A DNA stretch of 64,000 nucleotides from Trichocoleus sp. FACHB-40 (lineage in GTDB: Bacteria > Cyanobacteriota > Cyanobacteriia > Cyanobacteriales > FACHB-T130), in NCBI RefSeq assembly GCF_014695915.1, contig NZ_JACJPF010000037.1, positions 1-64,000 of the forward strand. The letters are read 5' to 3'. Shown piece by piece: positions 1 through 8,997 of this stretch. How positions within the stretch are numbered: position 1 is the first letter of the stretch; each line of letters opens with the position of its first letter. The notes beneath the pieces are model-generated. The model did no database searches. It saw only the letters and a program-made list of their open reading frames with translations, and was not told where the DNA came from. A program made the position numbers and the translations under genes.

Positions 1-1
1 C

Positions 2-166
2 AAACCTGCTAGTAGCGATTCCGAATGCTTGCAAATCGCTCGGCGTCTATTCTGTAGCGAAGCCGAAATCTTGGAAAAATTGGGCTACCATGACCAAATT
101 CCCCGGCTGTTAGTCTATTTTGAAGAAAACCAAGAGTTTTTTTATTGGCATCCCCCAGTTTTATGA
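2..166 (+). pseudogene. Truncated Ser/Thr protein kinase fragment
   Basis: The frame is open from the window edge and ends at TGA 164-166. Its 54 residues resemble the N-lobe segment of cyanobacterial Ser/Thr kinases: IARRLFCSEAEILEKLG, then HDQIPRLLVYFEENQEFF. In the family this segment is followed by the hinge and the catalytic loop. Here the frame turns into WHPPVL and stops, and no kinase sequence follows, so the gene is broken at its 3' side. The 5' part lies outside the window. The assignment is by remembered family resemblance only. Confidence 0.5.
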
Positions 167-1035
167 CATCTGGCAAATGGGGGGATGATCGTCAATCACT
201 TCAATTTTCACTTCCACTGTCTCTCTGCTTTTACTTGGGTGTCTCTGCGTCGTGCTTGAGAGTAGGTCATTACCTCTCAAGTTCAGAATACCCAACATCC
301 ATATTCTGATTACGCCCCACGTGGAATGTTTGATTGAGAGCCTGATTGTTGGGTTGGTTCTATCGGGTGGGCGCTTGAATGTCTAGGTCAAGGTTCGGAT
401 GCTCGTCATCGGAAGAAATAGGTACGATACCTATTAAATAGGTACTGACCAGCTATGCGAGTACATATTTAAGCTTGAATTCAGGTTGAAACTGAAGTTT
501 GGCAGTAAGGGATTAGGAGTTTAGAATCACACAAAAAGCGCACAACCCGCGTCCCTTAATGAATAAAATTTATAGTACATTTGTTCTATAACCTAGATAA
601 TTAGGCTTGAAAAGCTCTAAATAAAGAGCGCACATGAGCGAATCTAATCTGAGATTCCAACTCCAACAGTGGACAACCATAGAACCCTAACGTTGCCGCA
701 CCACGGACGGGGAAAGCTTTGAGGTGGTATACCTTGGAGTTTGGTATCCCGTTACCGACCAACCTAGTAGCCACGGAACTCTGGTCATGGCTCTCGCGAG
801 AAAGCTGTGAGATTAATAACTTTCTGTTCTCGGTGGAATACGACGCCCGTGCCACAACTTACGAGTGGGACAGAAATCAACCCTTGTGTTCGAGTGGGCA
901 TCAGTATCCGCAAGGCATGGAAATTCTGAGATGGGGAAAACGTCATCAGGCTGATTCCTGAACTACTTCTGGAGGAGTATGTGGAGCAACTGGAGCGACT
1001 CAGTAGGGAGGAAAAAGACGATGAATGAATTCCAA
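167..1035. other. Gene-poor stretch left of the restriction-modification genes
   Basis: No convincing gene was found. A short direct repeat of ATAGGTAC(GA/TG)ATAC-type sequence lies near 417-450. A frame ending at TGA 1026-1028 reads LIPELLLEEYVEQLERLSREE, which looks like a real protein tail but has no start upstream, so it may be the remnant of a decayed gene. The two longer opposing frames at 601-961 look like mutual shadows. Confidence 0.4.
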
Positions 1036-2682
1036 CTATAGTAACGACTCCGACAGTGGATTTGCCACATAGCTTAAACTTGGTAAAATCTCAAGAAATT
1101 TCTCTGCGATCGCGTTACCCAGTTCCTTCGGCTCCAGCTTATGCAGTCCACCCCCATACACTCGACCCTCACCCATCAGTGTCTCATCATCCATCTGATT
1201 GAGAGCCTGCCACACCAGCCGTAGCAACTCAGGCTTCTTCAAGAGTGCCTTCTCCAGAGCTGGTTTCGGATACAACATCAAGTAGACATTGGTTGCCGTC
1301 GCCATTGAGTGATTCAGGATGAATCGGAAGAGTCTACCTCTGCTGGTGTTCTGACGCCCCATATAGGTGCAGAGAAATGGGGCGGGAGGACGCTTTTCCT
1401 GTGAATACCAGGGAGAGCGATGCTTGCACAGATAGCGATCGCTAATTCCATTCTCTACTCCCATCTGGAGATATTTCCAAAGCGACGGATACTTGGCTTT
1501 CACCTCGTATAAAGGCAAGTTGCACGTCAACAGGAATAGCTTGCTTTTCAAAATGGGATTACCAACACTATCAGCTTCAATCTCATCAACTGATAAAAAC
1601 CGGGGACTCGGCAGAATCGGCTTTAAGAACTCAAGAGGCAGTTGGTGAGTAGAAACTTGCTCTGGTGTCAGCACGAAGAAATGGTTAGCTCCAGTCGCCA
1701 AACCCCGTTTAATCGTGAATAAGTCTGACAATTTCAACGACAGAAATTCGGAATTTCTGCCCTCAGAGGAAAGCGGCATTCCCTCAGTAGAGGCGGTGTC
1801 CTTAAGCTTCAACTGCTGACCATTGGAATTCCTGCTACTATACCCCAGCCCAAACTTAGTCCACTTGACCGTATGGCGTAGCACCTCCACTGAAACCAAC
1901 TCTCTCACTTTTGGTGCTGTCAGACTCCCGCCATAAGTGAACTCAACAGCATGATTTACTGGTGGCAAAGCCTTCCTGAACCAAACAACTGCACTAGACA
2001 CCAGTGCATCTTCAAACTGCACATCATCAGGATAAAAACGATGAACGCGCAGCAACGTAACGCGATTGAGCAGGTACTCTTTTACTTGCTGTCCATAATT
2101 CACATCCATAAACCCGCTGGGGATTAGCCACCCAGCCAGAGCATCAGAAGCCATCCAGGGATCTGAAAGACAGAGGAAGTGGCAGTAGAGTCCGGCTAAC
2201 CCGCTCAGCTTTATACCGGATGTCTGCTCCGTTGCCCTTTTGAGCCGCAGCTTCTCAAGCTTGGTCAAATGATGATGTCGGACATACGGCGGGTTGCAAA
2301 TGAGCAAGTTAGCTAGAGCTTCGTCACAGTTGGGAGGTTTAGCTTGGGTGAAGTCAGCGATAGAGAGTTGTAGCGGCGTGTCACCCCAAAGCTTAATCGC
2401 TTCATCCCCGTAGTGTGAATCAATTTCGTAACCTACTGCCGAAACAATTTGTGATAACGAAAATCGCTGCAATAATGCGGAGTAGAAAGAACCAGTACCA
2501 AAAGCCGGGTCAAGAAAACGAATCTTGAAGTTTGATGGTAATAGCCCTCTGGCATATTCCAGAATGTCTGTTGCCAGTGCCGTTGATGTGGCAAACTGAC
2601 CAAGCTGATTTCGCTCAGTTTGGGTTTTGGCAGAATCAAGTTGCTTATTTAGCAATGCTCGTGTTAATTCAGTCGCTGACAT
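1036..2682 (-). CDS. Type II N6-adenine DNA methyltransferase (XamI-like system)
   Basis: A 548-aa protein that probably methylates adenine in the site cut by the neighbouring endonuclease, using S-adenosylmethionine. Motif I, DPAFGTG (58-64), binds the cofactor and motif IV, NPPY (130-133), is the catalytic tetrapeptide of N6-adenine methylases. The layout, catalytic domain first and a long C-terminal target-recognition part, fits the Eco57I/TaqI-like (gamma) group. The gene lies 12 bp downstream of the endonuclease on the same strand, so the two are probably co-transcribed. XamI recognises GTCGAC; that this pair shares the site is inferred from the neighbour's family. The frame is intact. 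Confidence 0.88.
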   Translation of the reverse strand: MSATELTRALLNKQLDSAKTQTERNQLGQFATSTALATDILEYARGLLPSNFKIRFLDPAFGTGSFYSALLQRFSLSQIVSAVGYEIDSHYGDEAIKLWGDTPLQLSIADFTQAKPPNCDEALANLLICNPPYVRHHHLTKLEKLRLKRATEQTSGIKLSGLAGLYCHFLCLSDPWMASDALAGWLIPSGFMDVNYGQQVKEYLLNRVTLLRVHRFYPDDVQFEDALVSSAVVWFRKALPPVNHAVEFTYGGSLTAPKVRELVSVEVLRHTVKWTKFGLGYSSRNSNGQQLKLKDTASTEGMPLSSEGRNSEFLSLKLSDLFTIKRGLATGANHFFVLTPEQVSTHQLPLEFLKPILPSPRFLSVDEIEADSVGNPILKSKLFLLTCNLPLYEVKAKYPSLWKYLQMGVENGISDRYLCKHRSPWYSQEKRPPAPFLCTYMGRQNTSRGRLFRFILNHSMATATNVYLMLYPKPALEKALLKKPELLRLVWQALNQMDDETLMGEGRVYGGGLHKLEPKELGNAIAEKFLEILPSLSYVANPLSESLL

Positions 2683-2694
2683 TCCGCTTATGTT

Positions 2695-3717
2695 TTACAC
2701 TCCAAACAACGCTAAGTCATCGATGCGATGTTCCCACACCCAGTCAATTCCTTCAGCTGCTTCATAGCCCAAATAGCCACTATCAAAGTAACCGCAAAGG
2801 AACAGAATAAAACAGATATTATTGCCGTAGTTGAGTCTTAATTGAGCGACTTTAATGGCTTCTTCTTTGCGTCGCTTATTGGGATTGGTATAGTCCCCAG
2901 CGGATTTTGCTTCAATCAGTAACGGTAAGTCACTAGGGCTGGACTGAAGCGGCTTAATTACAGTGTCAATCGGGATATTAACCTGTTTAATGCCTCCCTG
3001 TAAGCTCACCGGAATATTGAGCCGAAACGAGAAAGTTCCAGGCTGCATCGTCTGAAAGCTTAACCCAGGCCCTGCCCTAATGTATGAATAGCCACGCTGT
3101 TCCAGCCACTGCCTAATTGTAGCCAGCTGTCTGCGCTCTTGGGCATTGCGAACAATGGGGTCAGCAAGCGCACCACATAGACGATCTGCAACAATTGTCG
3201 CTGCTCGGTGAACTTGTGTATCGGTCGGTTCCAGTCGGTTCTCCAGCCAGGGAAAGATGTCTTTGTCGGTCAGCCGTGCCAGGATTTGGCTGATTTTCTG
3301 AAGTTCAGCATCAACTAATATACTGCTCATCCGGGGTGGAATTCGCTGTTTCTCTTCCATGTTTTTGACAAGGTTGGGCGGAACTCCCGCTAGACCAATC
3401 AAGCGATCGCGGGCGATAGGCGGTGCTGTCGCCATGCGTAGGATGGGCAGAACTTCTGGATGTTGCCGTAACACAGCGGGTGTGATGTTGGTGAGATTAG
3501 CTGTCCGGGCTAAGGCGGATTCGACAGAGATAGTGGTGGCAATGCGAGTATCGCGGTATGCGGTGGGAGCGAACTGCATGAACCAACGGTTGTAGAAGTC
3601 TACTGACTGGGCGATATCTGGCTTCCACAAGTGTGGTTTATCGGCATTGACTGACACTGCGTTCCCTCTACATGACCTGAGTGAGACAACCCTTGACTGT
3701 CGCCTCATTTGAGTCAC
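2695..3717 (-). CDS. XamI-family type II restriction endonuclease
   Basis: A 340-aa protein that resembles the XamI endonuclease family along its length. The conserved N-terminal block NADKPHLWKPDIAQSVDFYN is followed by the family-typical LTNITPAVLRQHP and LPILRMATAPPIARDRLIGL. A likely PD-(D/E)XK core sits near the C-terminus: D of IPIDTVIKP, then LPLLIEAKSAGD, giving the E-x-K pair. It would cut unmethylated DNA, with the adjacent methylase protecting the host. The first 20 residues are Arg/Ser-rich and unlike the family, so the true start may be an internal codon near residue 24. No controller (C) protein gene is visible upstream. Confidence 0.9.
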   Translation of the reverse strand: MTQMRRQSRVVSLRSCRGNAVSVNADKPHLWKPDIAQSVDFYNRWFMQFAPTAYRDTRIATTISVESALARTANLTNITPAVLRQHPEVLPILRMATAPPIARDRLIGLAGVPPNLVKNMEEKQRIPPRMSSILVDAELQKISQILARLTDKDIFPWLENRLEPTDTQVHRAATIVADRLCGALADPIVRNAQERRQLATIRQWLEQRGYSYIRAGPGLSFQTMQPGTFSFRLNIPVSLQGGIKQVNIPIDTVIKPLQSSPSDLPLLIEAKSAGDYTNPNKRRKEEAIKVAQLRLNYGNNICFILFLCGYFDSGYLGYEAAEGIDWVWEHRIDDLALFGV

Positions 3718-3860
3718 TATTGCCCATTCAGAGGCTAGAGTCGCTGCTATGTGCTTGTCTTGGGTGACAGCTTAGGCTGTTTATAAAGTGTGAGTGCTTC
3801 GCTGGTTGGGGTTGATGGAAAGAGGCGATCACTACTCTCTTACAGTCAGTCTCTGATGCT

Positions 3861-3905
3861 GAGTAGGAGTTGGTGAAGGGTTAGCACGTTCACCAACTCC
3901 TACTC
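3861..3905. terminator. Perfect 17-bp stem-loop between NACHT gene and restriction genes
   Basis: GAGTAGGAGTTGGTGAA (3861-3877) and its exact reverse complement (3889-3905) enclose an 11-nt loop. It sits just downstream of the minus-strand NACHT stop and about 145 bp upstream of the endonuclease start. No T-tract follows on either strand, so it may be a factor-dependent terminator, an RNA-stabilising hairpin or an operator for the restriction operon. Confidence 0.5.
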
Positions 3906-3955
3906 AACTCCTACATTACTCAGCAAGTCGGCAAATTTTTACAGAAAATAAGCGC

Positions 3956-6900
3956 TTACAGCAATCCCAACGCCCTCTCGTCAACTTCAGATATTGTGCT
4001 GCCAGCAGGACTGGCAAGCTTTTGATACCTCTCCATTGCTGCACTTAATACCAAATTGCTATAGCTCCAGGGTTTACCTAAAATTTCTTCTAAAAGGTTA
4101 CGCCATCCTATATATTTTTCGTTAAACATTGGAATTTCTTGTAAAAGCTCAGCCCAAGCCTCATCTTCCGCAGCACTTTGCGGTTGCTGCAAAGCCTCTA
4201 AAAGCCTGTGTTGGTAGTTGCTATTCTCGACTGGATGGTCTGACAGGCTGAGAAGTGTAATTCCTATTAAGCGAACTTTACTGTTATTAGTGTTGGCGAA
4301 ACTCCATCCTAAATCTGCATCCAATCCAGCATTTATCAATTCTTGGAGTTCTTTCCGCCTAACTTCCTGATAGCCATAGCGACCTATGCTGTTAACCATC
4401 CCTTTAAGAAGGAGCGCACTCCCCACACGTACTACTTCTTGCTCGTGGTAAAGAAAAGATTTCAGCGCAAATAGAGAGCTCAAGAAAAACTTACCACGAT
4501 TTATCTGTACGGGCCAATCACTTAACCCTAATAGTTCCGTCTTGGGTATGGCTGCAAACAAACGAGGTGCTATTTGCTTTATCTTAGTGTCATAACTTAA
4601 GAGTTTAAACCAGAAAATAATGCCTAGTCTAACAAGATGTAAATCTGAAGAGTTTGACCAATGTTTTATAACTAATTCTAGGAGTCTTTGAGCTTGTTTT
4701 AACGCAACTGGCTTAGGTGAAAATTCTAACTCAATAAGACAGCTCAGTAGTCTTACAAGTTTTTCAGGGATTTCTATAGCGTCTTCGGAGGCTGTTAGTA
4801 AACCTTGGAGTTGGTCACTTGAACATTCTATGTTAAAAAAAGGAGCATTTTTAAATCTGTAACCTTCAATGTAAACATTTACTAACTGCTCAACCGTTAT
4901 GTCTAGCTGGTTTGCCAATAGAATTAAAGAAGGTAAAATTTTATCTAATCCATGCTGCGCTTTTAGCGCAATATAAAGCTGTTTTTGTTGTGCCTTGTCT
5001 GACTGTTCAAGATACTCCCGAATTGTCGATACTACTTGTTCCGCAGCAGATATTTGATTCTTCGCATCTAAAAATGGCAGTAATCTATTAATATCTTTAT
5101 GTCCTTGATTTTTTTGTTGTTCGACGGCTATACTCAAAAGGGGCCAAGCTTTCTGTAAGCTAGAATTGCACCCTAAATTCCTAAAAAGTTCTGTATCCTG
5201 ATAACTTAACCAGATACTCTCAAAGAAGGTAGATATATCAGCTTGGCTAGGCTCGTCAATGTACCAAAAAATTATCCACAAAAATACTTGGAGCCACGGC
5301 ATTAAGTCAGATCGCTGCAAAAGGCTACTTAAAATCTGTGCCGTGTCTTTAGGAAGAGAAAATAAAAATTGTTTCTTAAATATTTTTATTTCTATACCTA
5401 TTGCAGGTAGTAAAATAACACCCGATTGACTCGGATTGAGTTTTTCAGCTCTTGACGATTGTCTTCTCCAATTGTGCCTTTCTAGTGCGTTGTTCCAGAA
5501 ACTTATTAGGTTAACGCACCTTAATAGCAGTATCAGTTGCTCTGAGACTGTTTCTGGTTCCGGTATAGTCCATATAGGTTGCGGTTCGCAATACCAATGT
5601 TCATGTAAAAAAGGATTTTCAACAGTTGCTTCGATTATTTCTGTTGCCTGAGTTTTAGAAAGTTGCCAAACACTCAACAGGTTTTCAGCATACTCGTATG
5701 AGAAAACCTTTATCCTGGACTCAGGCTGATGATGCCATACCTGCCGTAAGTCTTTTCTCCAGTAGTTCCAGTGATCTTGTAACCGCTTCACCATCCATAA
5801 AGGATCGGGTTTATAGCGTAGGGCTATGTTCAATGCAGAAACCACAATGTTTTCTCGTCGCGTCTTAAGCAAAACGTCAATCTTTTCTTGAAAGAGACTT
5901 GTTGCCCCAAAGTTTTGACCATAAAGATTTAAAGCCTTTTCCAAACACCCCTGTGGTAAGGAGTCAAGTTTTTCTTCTAACGCAGGATGAAGAATGTCGC
6001 GTTTATCCTCTTCAGACAATCTCTTTGTCAGAAAGATTAGCTCACGCTCTTGGTCTCTAGTTAAACCTATTCTTAAAACCTCTAAACCATATTCAACAGC
6101 GTTGTACTGAAGATTACGGTTAGCACTAAGAGCGCCATCAGCCGCAATTTCCATAGCAAACCAGGCTCCTAGTCTTAGATAACGGTTCGGCTCTCCCCGA
6201 TCCACAGGACGACAAACTAATTCAAAAATATTGCTTGCTTCTCCTCTGAAGTTACGTGCAATCCGACCAGCACATAATAAGGCAACATTGCGCCAATGCT
6301 GAGAACAAGCAATTGCTTTGAGACGTTCAAAGCGTTGTTCGGTATTAACGGCAGTTTGCGCCAAGTGAACTGCTGCAAAGAACTCTTGAAAAGAGCGCAG
6401 TTCAAAGCCGAATAAGCCTTGCTGAGGTTCAACAATCAATACTAACCTATCTCGTCCACTAAATAATTCCTCCATCCTTGAATTGATAGCATTGTCTGAT
6501 GAGCGTCTGTCTTCCTTACGCAAGAACTCGCGAACAAATTGCTTAAACTCGTCTTCAGGCAAGAGAGATTGAACATTTTCTTCAGATGCTCGACGATGCA
6601 ATAAATAACCAAGATAGCTATGCAGCTCGAACAGCATCGATTCATCACTTTGGATAATCCCCTTGGCTTTGCTTTTCTCGCGCCGAAATATAATACGCCA
6701 GTATTCATCAAAGAGAGCTTCTCGCTGAGATGGCGGGCGTCCGCCATCTTTGATGATGAGCAAAATGATAGTTACTTGTAAGGGGGTTGTTAACAAAGTT
6801 GATATATTATCATTCTGCTGACATTCTTCTAGATGCTCAGCTATCCGGTTTGTTTCCTCTTTCCGCAAAATTTTTTCGGGTATCCATTTTTTTGCATAGT

Positions 6901-7537
6901 CGTTTACCTTTTCTTTGGAAAGTTTAAGCAACTCCAAATGCCAAAAATATGCCGGGATAAAATTATTTTTGTACTTTCTTTCATATTCTTTTGGACGAGA
7001 GGTTGCTACCACCATTAAATCGGCATCTAACTGCTCTGCTCGTTCCATAAAATCATTTATACGTGCAAGCATCTTCTCTTGCAACTCAATTCCTACGACC
7101 TCATCAAGCCCATCTAGAATTAAAAGGCAAGGTCGGCAGCGAAGAATCTGCTGGATATCATTTGTAGAAACAGACCCCACTGGTTGTGCAGCTAGTTCAC
7201 ATACTTTTTCGGCTAGGTAAAACTCTAAATTGTCAAAACTATGGTTCTTAACTAGCCACTGAGCGAAGTATTTCAGCACAACTCGGAAGGGAATGCGTTC
7301 AATCCGAGGTTGAAAGTTATAGGGGTGGCACTCATAAGATTTGCCAAGCAATTTAGCACGATGCACTTGTGCTAGTTGTTGCCCTAGCGTAGATTTTCCT
7401 TGACCAGGCCCACCAATGATTACAATTTTGTTACAGCACTCATTTAGAAGGCAGTCCATTGCAGAAAAAACTTTATTTTCTACAATGGACAATATTTCAT
7501 TTTCTTCAATATTAGAAGGGGATGTCATCAGTATCAT
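3956..7537 (-). CDS. NACHT-domain STAND NTPase (bacterial NLR-like protein)
   Basis: 1193 aa. The NACHT NTPase lies right at the N-terminus: Walker A GGPGQGKST (42-50), Walker B CLLILDGLDE (137-146), then the sensor-like VVATSRP and the FELRSFQEFFAAVHLA block typical of the NACHT winged-helix end. The remaining ~750 residues are helical, repeat-like sensor sequence. In this family the NTPase oligomerises on sensing a trigger and activates an effector; several members are antiphage. No effector domain precedes the NACHT. It is probably supplied by the upstream gene, which overlaps by 26 bp in another frame, so translation is likely coupled. An alternative start is the fourth codon, ATG 7526-7528. 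Confidence 0.85.
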   Translation of the reverse strand: MILMTSPSNIEENEILSIVENKVFSAMDCLLNECCNKIVIIGGPGQGKSTLGQQLAQVHRAKLLGKSYECHPYNFQPRIERIPFRVVLKYFAQWLVKNHSFDNLEFYLAEKVCELAAQPVGSVSTNDIQQILRCRPCLLILDGLDEVVGIELQEKMLARINDFMERAEQLDADLMVVATSRPKEYERKYKNNFIPAYFWHLELLKLSKEKVNDYAKKWIPEKILRKEETNRIAEHLEECQQNDNISTLLTTPLQVTIILLIIKDGGRPPSQREALFDEYWRIIFRREKSKAKGIIQSDESMLFELHSYLGYLLHRRASEENVQSLLPEDEFKQFVREFLRKEDRRSSDNAINSRMEELFSGRDRLVLIVEPQQGLFGFELRSFQEFFAAVHLAQTAVNTEQRFERLKAIACSQHWRNVALLCAGRIARNFRGEASNIFELVCRPVDRGEPNRYLRLGAWFAMEIAADGALSANRNLQYNAVEYGLEVLRIGLTRDQERELIFLTKRLSEEDKRDILHPALEEKLDSLPQGCLEKALNLYGQNFGATSLFQEKIDVLLKTRRENIVVSALNIALRYKPDPLWMVKRLQDHWNYWRKDLRQVWHHQPESRIKVFSYEYAENLLSVWQLSKTQATEIIEATVENPFLHEHWYCEPQPIWTIPEPETVSEQLILLLRCVNLISFWNNALERHNWRRQSSRAEKLNPSQSGVILLPAIGIEIKIFKKQFLFSLPKDTAQILSSLLQRSDLMPWLQVFLWIIFWYIDEPSQADISTFFESIWLSYQDTELFRNLGCNSSLQKAWPLLSIAVEQQKNQGHKDINRLLPFLDAKNQISAAEQVVSTIREYLEQSDKAQQKQLYIALKAQHGLDKILPSLILLANQLDITVEQLVNVYIEGYRFKNAPFFNIECSSDQLQGLLTASEDAIEIPEKLVRLLSCLIELEFSPKPVALKQAQRLLELVIKHWSNSSDLHLVRLGIIFWFKLLSYDTKIKQIAPRLFAAIPKTELLGLSDWPVQINRGKFFLSSLFALKSFLYHEQEVVRVGSALLLKGMVNSIGRYGYQEVRRKELQELINAGLDADLGWSFANTNNSKVRLIGITLLSLSDHPVENSNYQHRLLEALQQPQSAAEDEAWAELLQEIPMFNEKYIGWRNLLEEILGKPWSYSNLVLSAAMERYQKLASPAGSTISEVDERALGLL

Positions 7538-8222
7538 TCCTTGCTGAAAGGGGAAGATTCTCTAATTTAAAATCACGAGGTATTGACCCTTTACGAGTTT
7601 TAACATCCAGGTCAATAAAGACTTGTTTTAGTTTTGTTCTACGGTCTGGATCGGTTTCACCGGCTTGGTCTAACTCCGCAAAAGCATCTTGATTAAAAGA
7701 TGCAGCAAGATACAGTTTTACAATTTCCTCAAGTCGTGGCTCTAGTTCTCTCTTAGGAGTCTCATACATCTGCTGATTATTCGTTTGCGGAGTTTTTTCA
7801 ACTTTGGATTTTCCCGATTTAGAGCGGTTTCGCCAAGCTAACTCCATCTGTGTCCGATTTTCTTCTAAATGGATTTTGTGCCAAAGAACAAACGTGAAGT
7901 ACCGTATCCCCTTACTTTTTTCTCCTGGCGTGCTATTCTCTCGCACAATTTTTAATTCTTTGAGGCGGTTAATTGTATTCTGAACTTCAAGTTTTTCCTT
8001 CTCGGCTTTGGGGTCGTATTTGGACGTGATGCGTTCAGGGTAAAGCAGCAGTACCAGATTTAACAGAGTTGTCCTAATGTCTAACTCAGGGCGATCACTG
8101 TCTTCATTTCGCCATTCTGCGGACAAGCTGCTCTTTTGAGAATTGTTGTAAGACGCTAGAAACCTAATTAGGTGCTTCGCCCGCTTCAGTGGCTCCTCTC
8201 CCCAGTTATCCGTTCGCCCCAT
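7512..8222 (-). CDS. Probable N-terminal partner of the NACHT protein
   Basis: A 236-aa protein with no family I can name firmly. Residues ~5-125 read like a winged-helix fold (GEEPLKRAKHLIRFLASYNN, then TTLLNLVLLLYPERI, NTINRLKELKIV and a KGIRYFTFVLWH wing-like strand). A charged linker follows, then a short helical C-terminal domain around LEEIVKLYLAASFNQDAFAELD. Bacterial NLR proteins often start with winged-helix or small helical adaptor domains, so this probably supplies the module missing from the NACHT gene. Its stop lies 26 bp inside the NACHT start, and the frames differ (+1/-1), so a programmed or historical frameshift is possible. It has no sign of its own catalytic site. Confidence 0.6.
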   Translation of the reverse strand: MGRTDNWGEEPLKRAKHLIRFLASYNNSQKSSLSAEWRNEDSDRPELDIRTTLLNLVLLLYPERITSKYDPKAEKEKLEVQNTINRLKELKIVRENSTPGEKSKGIRYFTFVLWHKIHLEENRTQMELAWRNRSKSGKSKVEKTPQTNNQQMYETPKRELEPRLEEIVKLYLAASFNQDAFAELDQAGETDPDRRTKLKQVFIDLDVKTRKGSIPRDFKLENLPLSARNDTDDIPF

Positions 8223-8265
8223 AAGTTTAATTACTTACAATAGTTTTTTGAATCGGTTTGGGTTA

Positions 8266-8380
8266 ACCCAAGCCTACCCCAAGCTGCATATACCGATTTT
8301 AAAAGACTTCCCGCAAAAAAGGTTGGGGTAGACCCAAACGCCACCCAAGCTGCATAGCTTGATTTTAAAGGACTTCCAGC
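8266..8380. repeat. Two 49-bp imperfect direct repeats, iteron-like
   Basis: Copy A at 8266-8314 and copy B at 8332-8380 share about three quarters of their bases, including CCCAAGCTGCATA and GATTTTAAA(A/G)GACTTCC. Further TTGGGGTA cores lie at 8323 and 8402. They fill the divergent gap between the NACHT operon (minus) and the small gene at 8464 (plus), so they are candidate operators for either, or replication iterons. Confidence 0.6.
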
Positions 8381-8463
8381 CTCTATTAGACCCCTCTAGG
8401 CTTGGGGTACTACGTGGAAATTACTCTGAGTTCAGTGAGTTAAACAACCCAGAGGAGTAAAAA

Positions 8464-8811
8464 ATGATATCACTGATTAACTACATACGAGTAGCTAAAG
8501 ACTTTGCGGATTCTTACGGTGTGGAGCGCCTAGATCATCTAATGACCTTAGCTGAGGCCGATCAGAATTCTCCCAAGACTCAACCAGTTCCCGCAAGTGC
8601 TAACCCAGATGCCATCTTGCAAGAAGTAGAAGCAGCCGGGTTCCAACTGAATCCCTGGCTCAAGAACTTGCTCCTCTCCACCAGCGTTGAGGTGGTACGG
8701 GATGCAATAGCGGTTGTTGCGGAAAATCAGCAGTGGAGAACAGTGCGGAACCCAGAAGGACTTTTGGTTGAAGCTATCCGCAATCAATGGAAGCCTAACA
8801 TCTCAGCCTAA
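8464..8811 (+). CDS. Small conserved hypothetical protein
   Basis: 115 aa, ATG preceded by GAGGAG at a good distance. The N-terminal half is a short helical stretch (LINYIRVAKDFADSYGVERLDHLM), then a Pro/Ala-rich linker, then a C-terminal helical domain with VEVVRDAIAVVAENQQW and NPEGLLVEAIRNQWKPN. A similar NPxGxLVxAIxxxW end occurs in some replication-initiator and DnaD-like helical domains; I remember it from cyanobacterial accessory proteins but cannot name the family. The two direct repeats immediately upstream suggest a DNA-binding regulator or a replication-related protein. The hairpin just after its stop may terminate it. Confidence 0.65.
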   Translation: MISLINYIRVAKDFADSYGVERLDHLMTLAEADQNSPKTQPVPASANPDAILQEVEAAGFQLNPWLKNLLLSTSVEVVRDAIAVVAENQQWRTVRNPEGLLVEAIRNQWKPNISA

Positions 8812-8823
8812 ACCGTTCTCTTC

Positions 8824-8880
8824 AGGACTTACGCAGCATCTCCACAGGTAATGTTTGGGTTTGCAAGCTGCATAAGTCCT
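8824..8880. repeat. Short inverted-repeat element (terminator or MITE remnant)
   Basis: AGGACTTACGCAGC (8824-8837) and GCTGCATAAGTCCT (8867-8880) pair at 13 of 14 positions, the exception being a G-U-compatible pair in RNA. AGGACTTACGCA-type ends are common on cyanobacterial insertion sequences, so the 57-bp unit may be the joined ends of a deleted element. Its position 12 bp after a stop codon also allows a terminator role. Confidence 0.55.
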
Positions 8881-8997
8881 GGTGGTAACAGCCATTCCCG
8901 CTGCTGGACTATTTCGCACCATTGGCGTGCTGCTTTTTTGCAACTTTCTGGGTGCCAAAAAGGCGCTCGCGTCACCCCTACAACTGGATTAACCATT

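Noticed and set aside
601-961. Two overlapping opposing frames left of the RM genes
   Set aside because: Neither has a ribosome site or family resemblance, and the region looks like debris.
8851-8997. N-terminal extension of the 8998 protein
   Set aside because: It runs through the inverted repeat, its translation is Cys/His-rich and unlike the rest, and a good ATG lies at 8998.
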